From Microbacterium sp. Root553 (GTDB lineage Bacteria; Actinomycetota; Actinomycetes; Actinomycetales; Microbacteriaceae): a stretch of 64,000 bases of DNA. Positions 24,476 through 33,318 of this stretch are shown here, piece by piece; positions within the stretch are counted from its first letter, which is position 1; the number at the start of each line of letters is the position of its first letter. The DNA lies in the NCBI RefSeq assembly GCF_001426995.1, contig NZ_LMFY01000001.1:1917674-1981673 (forward strand), given 5' to 3'. Below the pieces are notes generated by a model. That model did no database searches, had not been told where the DNA came from, and saw only the letters and a program-made list of their open reading frames with translations. The translations under genes were made by a program, and so were the position numbers.

Positions 24476-25908
24476 CCACGGCCCGGATCGATGATGCGGC
24501 GGAGACGCTCGTCATCGCAGGGACCGGTCCGCGTCCCTCCACCGCCGAGCTGATCGGGCCGCGCGCCAGGGTCACCGCTCGGATCACCGGCGGAGGCAAG
24601 ACGTGGAAGGCGACCGTCCCCCTTCGTGCGTCGCGATGGGGTGGGGCCGAGCTGCCGCTCCCGGCCGGAGACTACGAGATCCGCATCCCCGGCGTCGACC
24701 TCGCGGGTCTCGCCGTCGCCCCGGAGGTGCTGTCCGGAGTGCGCATCGCGGTCCGCGGCGCCACGGCCGCCATCGCGGCGCCCATCGATCCCGCCTACGA
24801 GACGCCCGAGGGGCAGGCGACCCTCGAGGGACGCTACCTGGCGCACACCGGCGGAACGGAGAACGCGGTGTTCTTCGAGAGCTTCTACGGGCGCACCGTC
24901 GGGTGCAACCCGCAGGCCATCGATCGAGCACTCGCCGTGGCGGCGCCGGCGGTCGTGCGCTACTGGAGCGTCGCCGATCTCTCGGTGGCGGTTCCCGACG
25001 GCGCCATCGCGGTCGTCGAGGGCAGCCCGGAATGGTGGCGCGCTCGTGCGGACGTCCGGCTCCTCGTCGTCAACGACTGGCTGCGCCGGCGCTTCGTCCG
25101 CAAACCGGGCCAGAAGGTTCTGCAGACCTGGCACGGCACTCCGTTGAAGAGACTCGCCCTGCACAGGCCGGGGTTCGACCTGCGCCGTATGGCCGCCGTC
25201 GTGAAGGAGTCCCGCCGGTGGGACGTCCTGCTCGCGCAGAACGCGTATTCGGAGCGCATTCTCCGCAAGGCATATGCCTTCTTCGGACGCCCCATCTGGG
25301 TCGAGGGGTACCCGCGCGACGATGTGCTGGTGACGGGTGACCCCGCGGCGATCCGCGCCGACCTCGGGATCGGCCCCGACGAACGCGTGCTGCTCTACGC
25401 ACCCACGTGGCGCGATGACCGCGCCGGGATGGTCGACTTCGTCGACGCGGAGGCGCTCGCTCGGCAGACGGACTCCGTCGTGCTCGTCCGTGGTCACTCC
25501 CGCACGATCGACACCGATCGCGACCGTGCCGGTGCTCGTGTGATCGACGTCACCGGATATCCGGAGACCTCGCAGCTGCTGCTCGCCGCCGACGCGCTGA
25601 TCACGGACTACTCCTCGGTGATGTTCGACTTCAGCGTCACGGGCAAGCCGATGTTCTTCCTCGTACCCGACCTCGACCACTACCGCGGTCAGCTGCGCGG
25701 TTTCTACTTCGACCTCGAGAGCAGGGCACCCGGCCCGCTGGTCCGTTCGCAGGAGGAGCTCGTCGCCGCGCTCGCCGATTCCACGCTCGCGGAGGCGTTC
25801 GCACCGCGGTACGCGGCGTGGCGGGCGCAGTTCAACGCCCGTGACGACGGCCACGCGGCGGAGCGGGTGGTCGCACGCATCCTCGACCAGGGGTACGTCA
25901 CCCGCTGA
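24472..25908 (+). CDS. CDP-glycerol glycerophosphotransferase family protein (TagF-like) 2
   Basis: 478 residues. Residues 1-110 form a beta-rich N-terminal domain of unknown function. The remaining part is a TagF-like transferase with TWHGTPLKRL (H221), APTWRDD, VRGHS and TDYSSVMFD (D379). It begins at ATG24472, inside the stop of the preceding family member, so translation is coupled. Having two adjacent, dissimilar copies suggests sequential roles, such as a primase and a polymerase, but this cannot be decided from the sequence. Confidence 0.87.
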   Translation: MTTARIDDAAETLVIAGTGPRPSTAELIGPRARVTARITGGGKTWKATVPLRASRWGGAELPLPAGDYEIRIPGVDLAGLAVAPEVLSGVRIAVRGATAAIAAPIDPAYETPEGQATLEGRYLAHTGGTENAVFFESFYGRTVGCNPQAIDRALAVAAPAVVRYWSVADLSVAVPDGAIAVVEGSPEWWRARADVRLLVVNDWLRRRFVRKPGQKVLQTWHGTPLKRLALHRPGFDLRRMAAVVKESRRWDVLLAQNAYSERILRKAYAFFGRPIWVEGYPRDDVLVTGDPAAIRADLGIGPDERVLLYAPTWRDDRAGMVDFVDAEALARQTDSVVLVRGHSRTIDTDRDRAGARVIDVTGYPETSQLLLAADALITDYSSVMFDFSVTGKPMFFLVPDLDHYRGQLRGFYFDLESRAPGPLVRSQEELVAALADSTLAEAFAPRYAAWRAQFNARDDGHAAERVVARILDQGYVTR

Positions 25909-25941
25909 CCCGCGGGCGGCGGCAGGCGCGGAGGGACCGTC

Positions 25942-25983
25942 GAGGTCGCCGAAGCGGTCGTGGAGGTCGCCGGAGCGGTCGTC
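25942..25983. repeat. Imperfect 21-bp tandem duplication
   Basis: Two adjacent 21-base units starting GAGGTCGCCG (25942-25962 and 25963-25983) differ at two positions. They lie in the ~100-base gap between two convergent genes. Confidence 0.85.
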
Positions 25984-26007
25984 GCCCCGCCACCGCTCGC
26001 GTCCGGC

Positions 26008-27081
26008 TCAGGGGAGCGGGGTGTTGCGGGTGCCGAGCCTCGACGCGTCGACGGTGTCACGGGCTCCGCGGAGCACGCCGCCCAGGAACCCGAAGCCCCA
26101 CGAGAGGTGCATCGTCGGCAGCACGGCGGCCGTCCACAGCCGTTGGCGCGGGCCGCCACCGCCGGGCAGAGCGGCCACGACGATCACGAGGAGCACATAG
26201 GCGAGCAACGGCAGGTAGATCACCGCGGAGAGGATCGTGGAGAGGACCCCGGTCACGGCGCCGACGAGCTGCGTGACGCCGAGCAGCACGGCGGTGGCGA
26301 GCAGTGCGACGAGCGCGGGCGGTGCGAAGAAGCGGACGCCGTTGCGGCGCCCGTACCGGCGCACGAGCTCGCCTCTCCACGCTCCGGTGGCCCGGAACTG
26401 CCGGGCCAGACGCAGCCAGCTCTCCCGCGGCCAGTACGTGACCGAGAGGCTCGGATCGAACCACACCCGATGTCCGGCCTGACGGATGCGGAGGTTGAGC
26501 TCCCAGTCCTCGCCGCGGCGGATCGACTCGTCGAAGAGCCCGACCTCCTCGAGCACCTCGCGGCGCATGACGCCCAGGTAGGCGGATTCGGCCTCGCCCT
26601 CGTGCGTCCCTCCGTGATAGGCGCCTCCGCCGAGTCCGACAGGTGAGTTGTACAACCGTGCGACGGCTCGCTGGAACGGCGTCCTGCCGTCCGCATGCAT
26701 CACGCCGCCGACGTTCGCGGCGCCGGTGCGCCGGAGTGTCTCAAGGGCGCGCGCGGCGTAGCCGGGGGAGAGCTCGGAGTGGGCGTCGACCCGCACGATC
26801 GTGGCGTATCGGCTCGCTCGGATCGCCGCGTTCAGTCCGACGGGGATGTGCGCGGCCGGGTTCTCGACGAGCCGGATCCTCTCGTCGTCGGCGGCGAGGC
26901 GCTGCGCGAGGGCGGTGGTGCCGTCGGTCGACGGTCCGAGGGCCAGCACGAGTTCGGCGGGCACCGTCAGCTCCTGCGCGAGCACGGAACGGACGGCGTG
27001 CTCGAGGTAGGCGCGCTCGTTCAGGACGGGCATGACGAAGGACACCCCGTGGTCGGAGGCGTCGATCTCGTTGTCAGGCAC
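26008..27081 (-). CDS. Family 2 glycosyltransferase with C-terminal membrane segments
   Basis: 357 residues. A GT-A domain has VSFVMPVLNE, the DxD-like VRVDAHSE and GEDWELNLRIRQAG. About 60 hydrophobic residues follow (roughly 250-320), forming two or three membrane segments. This matches processive or exported-polysaccharide GT2 enzymes (succinoglycan/ExoA-like). The GTG start at 27081 follows a CATGAT hexamer by six bases; longer versions run into the neighbouring promoter region. The gene is flanked by TagF-like genes on the other strand, so it is transcribed separately but probably serves the same polymer. Confidence 0.82.
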   Translation of the reverse strand: MPDNEIDASDHGVSFVMPVLNERAYLEHAVRSVLAQELTVPAELVLALGPSTDGTTALAQRLAADDERIRLVENPAAHIPVGLNAAIRASRYATIVRVDAHSELSPGYAARALETLRRTGAANVGGVMHADGRTPFQRAVARLYNSPVGLGGGAYHGGTHEGEAESAYLGVMRREVLEEVGLFDESIRRGEDWELNLRIRQAGHRVWFDPSLSVTYWPRESWLRLARQFRATGAWRGELVRRYGRRNGVRFFAPPALVALLATAVLLGVTQLVGAVTGVLSTILSAVIYLPLLAYVLLVIVVAALPGGGGPRQRLWTAAVLPTMHLSWGFGFLGGVLRGARDTVDASRLGTRNTPLP

Positions 27082-27087
27082 ATGACG

Positions 27088-27093
27088 ATCATG
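27088..27093 (-). promoter_or_regulatory. -10-like hexamer CATGAT, leaderless start
   Basis: On the minus strand CATGAT is followed by six bases (CGTCAT) and GTG27081. The hexamer is weaker than the TAGNNT type. Confidence 0.35.
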
Positions 27094-27168
27094 GCATGTG
27101 CTCTCGGACGTTCGCTGATGCGGGCACCGGCCGCCCGGGATCGGCTGAGAACCGCGGGTCCCACTCGG

Positions 27169-27174
27169 TATCCT
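27169..27174 (+). promoter_or_regulatory. -10 hexamer TATCCT, leaderless start
   Basis: TATCCT, six bases (GGAGGG), then ATG27181. The GGAGGG abuts the start codon and cannot act as a well-spaced ribosome-binding site. Confidence 0.6.
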
Positions 27175-27180
27175 GGAGGG

Positions 27181-28464
27181 ATGGGTGCTGTGTCCGATGC
27201 GAAGAAGGCCTACCGTCTGCTGAAGAGGGCTCTCGCCTCGCGTACCGCGGTGCAACGGGTCCGCCGCAGGCTGGCCGATCGGGAACCGCATCCGTCAGGG
27301 CGTTACCAGATCGCGGTCTACTTCGCCGACGGTGCGGTGAACATGTACCAGATGCGGCAGTGGTACCGTCCGCTGGCGGAGCTCGCGAAGCGCTGGCCGG
27401 TCGTCGTGCTGGCGCGCTCGGCCACGGGCGCGGACAGGCTCCTCGACGAAGACGGCCCTCCGGTCGCCTTCGTCCCGACCGTGCGCGACCTGGAGCAGTT
27501 CGTCGCCTCGCAGGACATCCGCATCGTCCTGTACGTGAATCAGAACACGCGCAACTTCCAGATGTTCCGCTACGGTCGCCGCTGGCATGTGTTCATCAAC
27601 CACGGCGAGTCCGACAAGATGTACATGACGACGAATCAGTACAAGGCCTACGACTACGCGCTGGTCGCGGGGCAGGCGGCGCGGGACCGCCTCTCACGCA
27701 CGCTCTGGGACTGGGACATCGAGCGCCGCACCCTCGAGATCGGCCGCCCGCAGGCCGACCACTATTCGGGCACGCTCCCGTACACCCCCGATGACCGCAC
27801 CGTCGTGCTGTACGCGCCGACGTGGGAGGGCGACCGGCCGAGCGCCCACTACGGTTCGATCGCCTCGCACGGCGAGGCACTGGTGGGTGCGCTCCTCGCG
27901 TCGTCCGCGCATCGCGTCGTCTACCGGCCGCATCCTCGCAGCGGCGTGGTCGACGACGCCTATGGCGCCGCGCACCGGCGGATCGTCGCGGCGATCTCCG
28001 CGGCGAACGCCGCCGATCCCGCAGCGCAGCACGTGTACGACAACGGTCCGGACCTGGGCTGGCAGCTGGCCGCCGCCGATGTCGCGATCGTCGACATCTC
28101 GGCCATGGTCTACGACCGCCTCGCCGTCGGCAAGCCTCTGATGATCACCCGCCCGGTCGACGACCGCGCGTCGATCGACACGAACGGCTACCTCTCGGAC
28201 TGCGAATGGCTCGAGGCGGATGCCGCCTCCGGCATCATCGCGGAGGTCGAGCGCGTGCGCGCGGACGAGGGGGCCATCGCCCGGTTGCGGATGTGGGTGC
28301 AGCACTACTTCGGCGACACGACACCCGGAGTCGCCACCGCGAAGTTCCACGGTGCGATCGAGGAGCTCATGCGCCGGTGGGACCGCTGGCAGGCCCACGA
28401 GATCGGTGCCGTGCGTCCCGACGAGGATGACGACGACGAAGAGGCCGACGAGGAGGAGGTCTGA
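27181..28464 (+). CDS. Divergent CDP-glycerol glycerophosphotransferase family protein 3
   Basis: 427 residues. The GT-B fold and some TagF landmarks remain (APTWEGD, YRPHPRSG), but the catalytic signatures differ from the two upstream relatives. WHGxPLKR becomes INHGESDKM (H141), and TDYSS becomes VDISAMVYD. It may use another phospho-alditol donor or acceptor. The C terminus is strikingly acidic (DEDDDDEEADEEE). The start is ATG27181, from the TATCCT hexamer. The stop overlaps the birA ATG (TGATG). Confidence 0.8.
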   Translation: MGAVSDAKKAYRLLKRALASRTAVQRVRRRLADREPHPSGRYQIAVYFADGAVNMYQMRQWYRPLAELAKRWPVVVLARSATGADRLLDEDGPPVAFVPTVRDLEQFVASQDIRIVLYVNQNTRNFQMFRYGRRWHVFINHGESDKMYMTTNQYKAYDYALVAGQAARDRLSRTLWDWDIERRTLEIGRPQADHYSGTLPYTPDDRTVVLYAPTWEGDRPSAHYGSIASHGEALVGALLASSAHRVVYRPHPRSGVVDDAYGAAHRRIVAAISAANAADPAAQHVYDNGPDLGWQLAAADVAIVDISAMVYDRLAVGKPLMITRPVDDRASIDTNGYLSDCEWLEADAASGIIAEVERVRADEGAIARLRMWVQHYFGDTTPGVATAKFHGAIEELMRRWDRWQAHEIGAVRPDEDDDDEEADEEEV

Positions 28465-29234
28465 TGGACCTCACCGCGACCAGGGGAGTGGCCTCCCGGC
28501 TCGAAGTCCTGCCCGCCATCGGCTCCACGAACGCGGAGCTCTCCGAGCGCGCGGCCGATGCCCGGGAGTGGCCGCATCTCTCGGTGCTCCTCACCGACAC
28601 CCAGACGGCGGGGCGTGGACGGCTCGACCGCTCGTGGACGGCCCCTCCCGGATCCTCCCTCGCGGTGTCGGTGCTGCTTCGCCGGCTTCCGGCCGACCCC
28701 GATGTGCGCGCCTGGATCCCCCTCGCAGCGGGTCTCGCGATGTCGGAGGCGATCGCGGAGCAGCTGCCCGAGCACCGGGTGGCGGTCAAGTGGCCGAACG
28801 ACGTCCTCGTGGAGGGGCGCAAGATCTGCGGCATCCTGGCGCAGGCGACATCCGATGCCGTGATCGTCGGCACCGGCGTCAACACCGCGATGACCGCCGC
28901 GGAGCTTCCGGTGCCGACGGCGACGTCGTTCGCCGCACTCGGTGTCCGCGCCGATGCGGACCGGCTGCTCTCGGTCTACCTGCGGCAGCTCGACTCGCGG
29001 ATCTCCGACCTCGCGGAGGCCGGTGATGCCGTGGCCGGCGGGCTGCATGCCGCCGTCTCGGCGCGGTGCGCGACGATCGGGCTCGACGTGCGGGTGACTC
29101 TCCCCGGGGAGCGCGTGCTCGTGGGCACCGCCGTCGCCGTGGATCAGGCCGGTCGGCTCGTCGTGCTCTCCGCGGGCGAGCACGTCGCCGTCTCGGCCGG
29201 CGACGTGGTGCATGTCCGACCGGCCCGAGTCTGA
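28464..29234 (+). CDS. birA: Biotin--[acetyl-CoA-carboxylase] ligase BirA
   Basis: 256 residues with the biotin/lipoate ligase signatures TQTAGRGRLDR, KWPNDVLVEGRK (from K109) and VIVGTGVN, followed by the small C-terminal beta domain. There is no N-terminal helix-turn-helix, so this is a class I enzyme that biotinylates carboxylases without repressing bio genes. Its ATG shares one base with the stop of the preceding gene. A perfect 15-bp tandem duplication spans its stop codon. Confidence 0.93.
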   Translation: MDLTATRGVASRLEVLPAIGSTNAELSERAADAREWPHLSVLLTDTQTAGRGRLDRSWTAPPGSSLAVSVLLRRLPADPDVRAWIPLAAGLAMSEAIAEQLPEHRVAVKWPNDVLVEGRKICGILAQATSDAVIVGTGVNTAMTAAELPVPTATSFAALGVRADADRLLSVYLRQLDSRISDLAEAGDAVAGGLHAAVSARCATIGLDVRVTLPGERVLVGTAVAVDQAGRLVVLSAGEHVAVSAGDVVHVRPARV

Positions 29235-29253
29235 CACGCCCGAGTCTGACACG
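29224..29253. repeat. Perfect 15-bp tandem duplication at the birA stop
   Basis: CCCGAGTCTGACACG occurs at 29224-29238 and 29239-29253. The first copy contains the birA stop codon (TGA at 29232-29234), so the duplication leaves the protein unchanged. Confidence 0.9.
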
Positions 29254-29288
29254 CCCGGGGCGCGCAGGCCGATGTCGGTCGTTCCAGG

Positions 29289-29294
29289 CACAAT
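29289..29294 (+). promoter_or_regulatory. -10 hexamer CACAAT, leaderless start
   Basis: CACAAT, six bases (GGAGAA), then GTG29301. The same hexamer and spacing occur at the large secreted-protein gene. Confidence 0.5.
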
Positions 29295-29300
29295 GGAGAA

Positions 29301-29852
29301 GTGACGCAGCCAGTGACCCTCGGCGGACGGCCGACGATGCCACCTCCCGGTGTGCCCTCTGAAGAGCTGCTGATCGCGCGGTTCCGTGGTCACGCCCGAC
29401 GGCTGTTCTGGTCGGCCCTCGTGCTCATCGCGGTGTTCGGCGCCACCGCGTACTTCTACGACAATCTCCCTGCCCCGTTCGAGGACTGGATGCTCCTCAG
29501 CGCTGCCGGAGGCCTCGTGCTGCTTCTCGTGGTCGTGCCCTACATCGTCTGGTACTCGCGCTCGGTGACCGTCACGACGCGACGGGTCATCGTGCGCCAC
29601 GGCGTCGGCGCGCAGAGCCGTCGAGAGATGTCCCACGCACGGGGCTACACGATCGGCGTGCGTCGAGGCGTCCTGCAGCGGATGTGGGGGACGGGGACGA
29701 TCTCGCTCTCCAATGGCGTCGATGCGCCGCTGCGACTGGCCAACGTACCCAACGTCACCCTGGTTCACGAGACCCTCGCCGACCAGATCGAGGTCAGTCA
29801 GATCCTCGCGCACCGCGACGCGCAGTCCGGGTCCGACACCGCCTCGTTCTGA
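29301..29852 (+). CDS. PH-domain membrane protein (YdbS/bPH2-like)
   Basis: 183 residues: two membrane segments (about 34-52 and 63-85), then a bacterial pleckstrin-homology domain beginning at SVTVTTRRVIVRHGV and including MWGTGTISL. Family members are membrane-associated proteins of mostly unknown role. The GTG at 29301 fits the CACAAT hexamer. It lies between birA and purK, an arrangement common in Microbacteriaceae-type genomes. Confidence 0.85.
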   Translation: MTQPVTLGGRPTMPPPGVPSEELLIARFRGHARRLFWSALVLIAVFGATAYFYDNLPAPFEDWMLLSAAGGLVLLLVVVPYIVWYSRSVTVTTRRVIVRHGVGAQSRREMSHARGYTIGVRRGVLQRMWGTGTISLSNGVDAPLRLANVPNVTLVHETLADQIEVSQILAHRDAQSGSDTASF

Positions 29853-29910
29853 GGTCGCCGCGTGGCCGGGCCGCGCGAGGAGTGTGTGTTCGATCGCTGC
29901 GGTGATGCGC

Positions 29911-29916
29911 GAGAAT
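29911..29916 (+). promoter_or_regulatory. Possible -10 hexamer GAGAAT before purK
   Basis: GAGAAT would place the start of transcription near 29923, giving an 18-base leader that contains the GGGAG ribosome-binding site of purK. Confidence 0.35.
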
Positions 29917-29940
29917 GGTCAGGACGATGGGAGACGGCAC

Positions 29941-31065
29941 ATGGCGTTGCGTGTGGGTGTGATCGGTGGAGGCCAGCTGGCCAGGATGATGATCGCTCCG
30001 GCGGTGGAGCTCGGACTCGACCTGCGGGTGCTGGCCGAAGACGAGGGGATGTCGGCCGGCCTCGCCGCGACCGCCGTCGGCGACTATCACGACCTCGATG
30101 TCGTCCGCGCGTTCGTGCAGGACGTCGACGTCGTCACCTTCGACCACGAGCACGTCCCGCAGGACATCCTCCGAGCGCTGGTCGCGGACGGTGTGGCCGT
30201 GCACCCCGGACCGGATGCCCTGCAGTTCGCCCAGGACAAGCTGCTCATGCGTGCGCGCCTCGCCGAGCTCGGTGTGCCGCAGCCCGAGTGGGCGCCGGTG
30301 CGAGACGCCGTGGAGCTGCAGGCGTTCCTCGACGACCACGGCGGCAGAGCGGTGGTGAAGACGCCACGCGGCGGGTACGACGGCAAGGGCGTGCGCGTGG
30401 TCCGCTCCGGCAGCGATGCCGTCGACTGGTTCGACGCGCTCGCCGACGGTGATGCGCTCCTCGTCGAAGAGCTCGTCGGCTTCGTGCGCGAGCTCGCCCA
30501 GCAGGTGGCGCGTCGTCCCGGCGGGCAGATCGTGGCCTACCCCGTCGTCGAGACCGTGCAGCGCGACGGGGTGTGCGCCGAGGTGCTCGCTCCCGCACCG
30601 CAGGCGTCGGAGCGGCTCGTCCAGCTGGCTGAGGAGATCGGGCGTTCGATCGCCGAGGGGCTCGGCGTCACCGGCATGCTGGCGGTCGAGCTCTTCGAGA
30701 CGGACGACGAGCGCATCCTCGTCAACGAACTGGCGATGCGCCCGCACAACAGCGGGCACTGGAGCCAGGACGGCGCGGTGACCGGGCAGTTCGAACAGCA
30801 TCTCCGGGCGGTGGCCGATCTCCCACTCGGCGACGCGACGCCGCGCGCCCCCTGGTCGGTGATGATCAACATCCTCGGCGGGCCGAAGGACGGCACGCTC
30901 GGCGACCGTTTCGCCGCGGCGATGGCCGGGTATCCGACAGCGAAGATCCACACGTACGGCAAGGCGCCCCGTCCCGGGCGCAAGGTCGGTCACGTGAATG
31001 TGTCGGGTGCGGATCTCGACGATGCGGTGTACGTCGCGAGGGCGGCTGCCGCGCATTTCGACTGA
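29941..31065 (+). CDS. purK: 5-(carboxyamino)imidazole ribonucleotide synthase PurK
   Basis: 374 residues, an ATP-grasp enzyme. GVIGGGQLARMM is at the N terminus, FDHEHVP, KTPRGGYDGKGV forms the ATP loop, and NELAMRPHNSGHW is the metal/ATP region. It converts AIR, bicarbonate and ATP to N5-CAIR in purine synthesis. ATG29941 has TGGGAG eight bases upstream. The partner purE starts 60 bases downstream from its own promoter-like element. Confidence 0.95.
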   Translation: MALRVGVIGGGQLARMMIAPAVELGLDLRVLAEDEGMSAGLAATAVGDYHDLDVVRAFVQDVDVVTFDHEHVPQDILRALVADGVAVHPGPDALQFAQDKLLMRARLAELGVPQPEWAPVRDAVELQAFLDDHGGRAVVKTPRGGYDGKGVRVVRSGSDAVDWFDALADGDALLVEELVGFVRELAQQVARRPGGQIVAYPVVETVQRDGVCAEVLAPAPQASERLVQLAEEIGRSIAEGLGVTGMLAVELFETDDERILVNELAMRPHNSGHWSQDGAVTGQFEQHLRAVADLPLGDATPRAPWSVMINILGGPKDGTLGDRFAAAMAGYPTAKIHTYGKAPRPGRKVGHVNVSGADLDDAVYVARAAAAHFD

Positions 31066-31112
31066 GGGGCACAAGGGGCGTGCCGTTCGGGGATTCTCCC
31101 AGTAGCAGACCG

Positions 31113-31118
31113 TAGCCT
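31113..31118 (+). promoter_or_regulatory. -10 hexamer TAGCCT, leaderless start
   Basis: TAGCCT, six bases (GGGGGA), then GTG31125 of purE. Confidence 0.6.
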
Positions 31119-31124
31119 GGGGGA

Positions 31125-31640
31125 GTGACCGAGCCTCTGCATTCCTCCACCGCGCCCCTGGTCGGCGTCGTCATGGGATCCGACTCCGACTGGCGAGTGA
31201 TGAGCGACGCCTCACAGTCGCTGACGGACTTCGGGATCCCGCACGAGGTGGAGGTCGTCTCGGCGCACCGAACCCCCGACAAGCTGATGAAGTACGCGCG
31301 CGAGGCGCGCTCTCGCGGCATCCGCGTGATCATCGCCGGCGCCGGGGGCGCCGCGCACCTGCCGGGCATGCTCGCCTCGATGACGGCGCTGCCGGTCATC
31401 GGCGTGCCGGTCCCGCTCGCCTTCCTCGACGGCATGGACTCGCTCCTCTCCATCGTGCAGATGCCGGCAGGCATCCCGGTCGCCACGGTCTCGATCGGGG
31501 GAGCGCGCAACGCCGGCATCCTCGCCGCCCGCATCCTCGGCACGTCCGACGACGACCTCGCCGATCGCGTCGAGGCCTACGCCCTCGATCTCGAGGCTCA
31601 GGTCGAGGAGAAGAACGAGCGGCTGAAGGGCTCGCTGTGA
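31125..31640 (+). CDS. purE: N5-CAIR mutase PurE
   Basis: 171 residues with the class I PurE signatures [17 protein letters not shown] and [12 protein letters not shown]. It interconverts N5-CAIR and CAIR, the step after PurK. The GTG start is six bases after TAGCCT. The stop overlaps the GTG of the LCP gene, so a purine enzyme and a wall-polymer ligase share a transcript. Confidence 0.95.
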   Translation: MTEPLHSSTAPLVGVVMGSDSDWRVMSDASQSLTDFGIPHEVEVVSAHRTPDKLMKYAREARSRGIRVIIAGAGGAAHLPGMLASMTALPVIGVPVPLAFLDGMDSLLSIVQMPAGIPVATVSIGGARNAGILAARILGTSDDDLADRVEAYALDLEAQVEEKNERLKGSL

Positions 31641-33091
31641 CCCTTGCGCCACCGCGAGGCTCGGCGCGCCCTCTGATCGAGACCCGTCCGCTACGGCACC
31701 CGAACACCGCCGACGCCGGGTCGATGACCAAGCGCGCCTGGTGGCTGGTGGTGCTCAACCTCTTCGTGCCGGGTTCGGCGCAGGTGCTCGCCGGTGACCG
31801 ACGACTCGGTCGCTTCGGGCTCGGAGCCACACTGCTCGCCTGGTTCCTCGTGATCGTCGGCGCCGGTCTCGCACTCTTCGCCCGCCCGGTGCTGCTGTGG
31901 CTGACCGTGGGCGGAGGGTGGTTCTCCGCCGTCGTCCTGACCCTCGTCCAGGTCCTGCTCATCGGCTACCTCGTGCTGTGGATCGTCCTCACCTTCGACG
32001 CGCTGCGCCTCGTGCGCCTCGTGAAAGTGCCGGGTCCCTCGAAGTTCGCGATCCCGCTCGTCGCCCTGCTGCTGCTCGGATTGGTGGGAACGGGAACCGG
32101 GTACGCGGCGTCGTACGTCGGAACCGCCCGCGGAACGATCAACACGATCTTCGGCGAGAGTGGTCCGAGCCTGCCGCCGAGCGAGGGCTACTACAACATC
32201 CTCCTGCTCGGAGCCGACAGTGGCGACGGTCGGGACTCGATGCGGTACGACAGCATCTCTGTGGTCTCCGTGAACGCGACCAGCGGCGCCGTGACCATCA
32301 CGGGCATTCCGCGAGAGCTCCCGCACGCGCCGTTCAGCGAGGGCAGCCCGATGCAGGCGCTGTACCCGAACGGGTTCGAAGGGCATAATTCGAGCTCCTG
32401 CGGCTGGAACGGCTGGATGAACCACGTTCGCAACGCCGCCGAGGTCTGCCGCGACGACGACGGCGCAGGGCTCTATCCCGACGCCGCCTCGCACGGCTCC
32501 GACCCCGGGATCGAGGCGACGAAGGATGCCGCCGAAGGCGTCCTCGGCATCGAGATCCCCTACTACGTGTTCGTCGACATGCACGGCTTCGCGGCCCTCG
32601 TCGATGCGCTCGGCGGCGTGGACATCAACGTCACGGAACGGCTCCCGAAGGGTGGTCCGCCCGAGGGCGTCGACCCCCACGACGTCGACGCCTGGGCGTC
32701 GGGATGGATCGAGGTCGGTCAGCAGCACATGGACGGCGACACCGCCCAGTGGTACGCGCGCTCGCGGTACACCACGAGCGATTGGGACCGGATGAAGCGC
32801 CAGCGTGAGCTGCAGGAGGCGATCCTCGCGCAGTTCACTCCGCAGACCGTGCTGACGCGATTCAACGAGGTCGCTGCGGCGGGTACCGCGCTCATCAGCA
32901 CGGATCTCCCTCAGGACAAGCTCCCCGAGTTCTTCGATCTCATGACGAAGGCCCGAGAGCAGCCGGTCACGACGGTCGAGCTCACCCCCGACAACGGGGT
33001 CGACGAGCACTCGCCGAACTACGACTACATCCACCAGCTGATGCAGCAGACCCTGCACCCGCCGACGGAGACCCCGACACCCACGCCCTGA
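31637..33091 (+). CDS. LytR-CpsA-Psr (LCP) family cell-wall glycopolymer ligase
   Basis: 484 residues. About four membrane segments occupy residues 30-160, more than the single anchor of many LCP proteins. An extracytoplasmic LCP domain follows, with [29 protein letters not shown] and [21 protein letters not shown] enzymes transfer glycopolymers from a lipid-phosphate carrier to peptidoglycan. The GTG start overlaps the purE stop. The tail is Pro/Thr-rich. It sits at the edge of the glycopolymer locus and is probably the ligase for one of its products. Confidence 0.93.
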   Translation: MTLAPPRGSARPLIETRPLRHPNTADAGSMTKRAWWLVVLNLFVPGSAQVLAGDRRLGRFGLGATLLAWFLVIVGAGLALFARPVLLWLTVGGGWFSAVVLTLVQVLLIGYLVLWIVLTFDALRLVRLVKVPGPSKFAIPLVALLLLGLVGTGTGYAASYVGTARGTINTIFGESGPSLPPSEGYYNILLLGADSGDGRDSMRYDSISVVSVNATSGAVTITGIPRELPHAPFSEGSPMQALYPNGFEGHNSSSCGWNGWMNHVRNAAEVCRDDDGAGLYPDAASHGSDPGIEATKDAAEGVLGIEIPYYVFVDMHGFAALVDALGGVDINVTERLPKGGPPEGVDPHDVDAWASGWIEVGQQHMDGDTAQWYARSRYTTSDWDRMKRQRELQEAILAQFTPQTVLTRFNEVAAAGTALISTDLPQDKLPEFFDLMTKAREQPVTTVELTPDNGVDEHSPNYDYIHQLMQQTLHPPTETPTPTP

Positions 33092-33186
33092 GCGGTGCCG
33101 GGTGGGGCCGGACCGGAAGGGCCGGGCCGGGTCGCCGGTGAGCATCGGACGGAACCGGCAGGTCGATGAACCGGCCCGTTAACGAA

Positions 33187-33226
33187 CCCACGGCCGCCAC
33201 CTGAGAGTTAAGGTAGCGGCCGTGGG
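33187..33226. terminator. Hairpin between convergent LCP and surface-protein genes
   Basis: Sixteen-base arms (starting CCCACGGCCGCC at 33187 and ending at 33226) pair with one G:T wobble around an eight-base loop GAGAGTTA. There is no clear U-tract on either side. Its place between convergent genes suggests a bidirectional terminator. Confidence 0.7.
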
Positions 33227-33318
33227 CCTCCGGTTCGGGCCGGATTCACTGAACGACGGTGATCGGAGGGGGAGGGACCACCGCCGTCCAGCCGACACCC
33301 GCCGAAGCGGGGTCCGAT

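Noticed and set aside
26695..27180. Upstream extension of the third TagF-like gene
   Set aside because: It would run antisense through the glycosyltransferase gene, and its sequence is not protein-like. TATCCT and ATG27181 give a better start.
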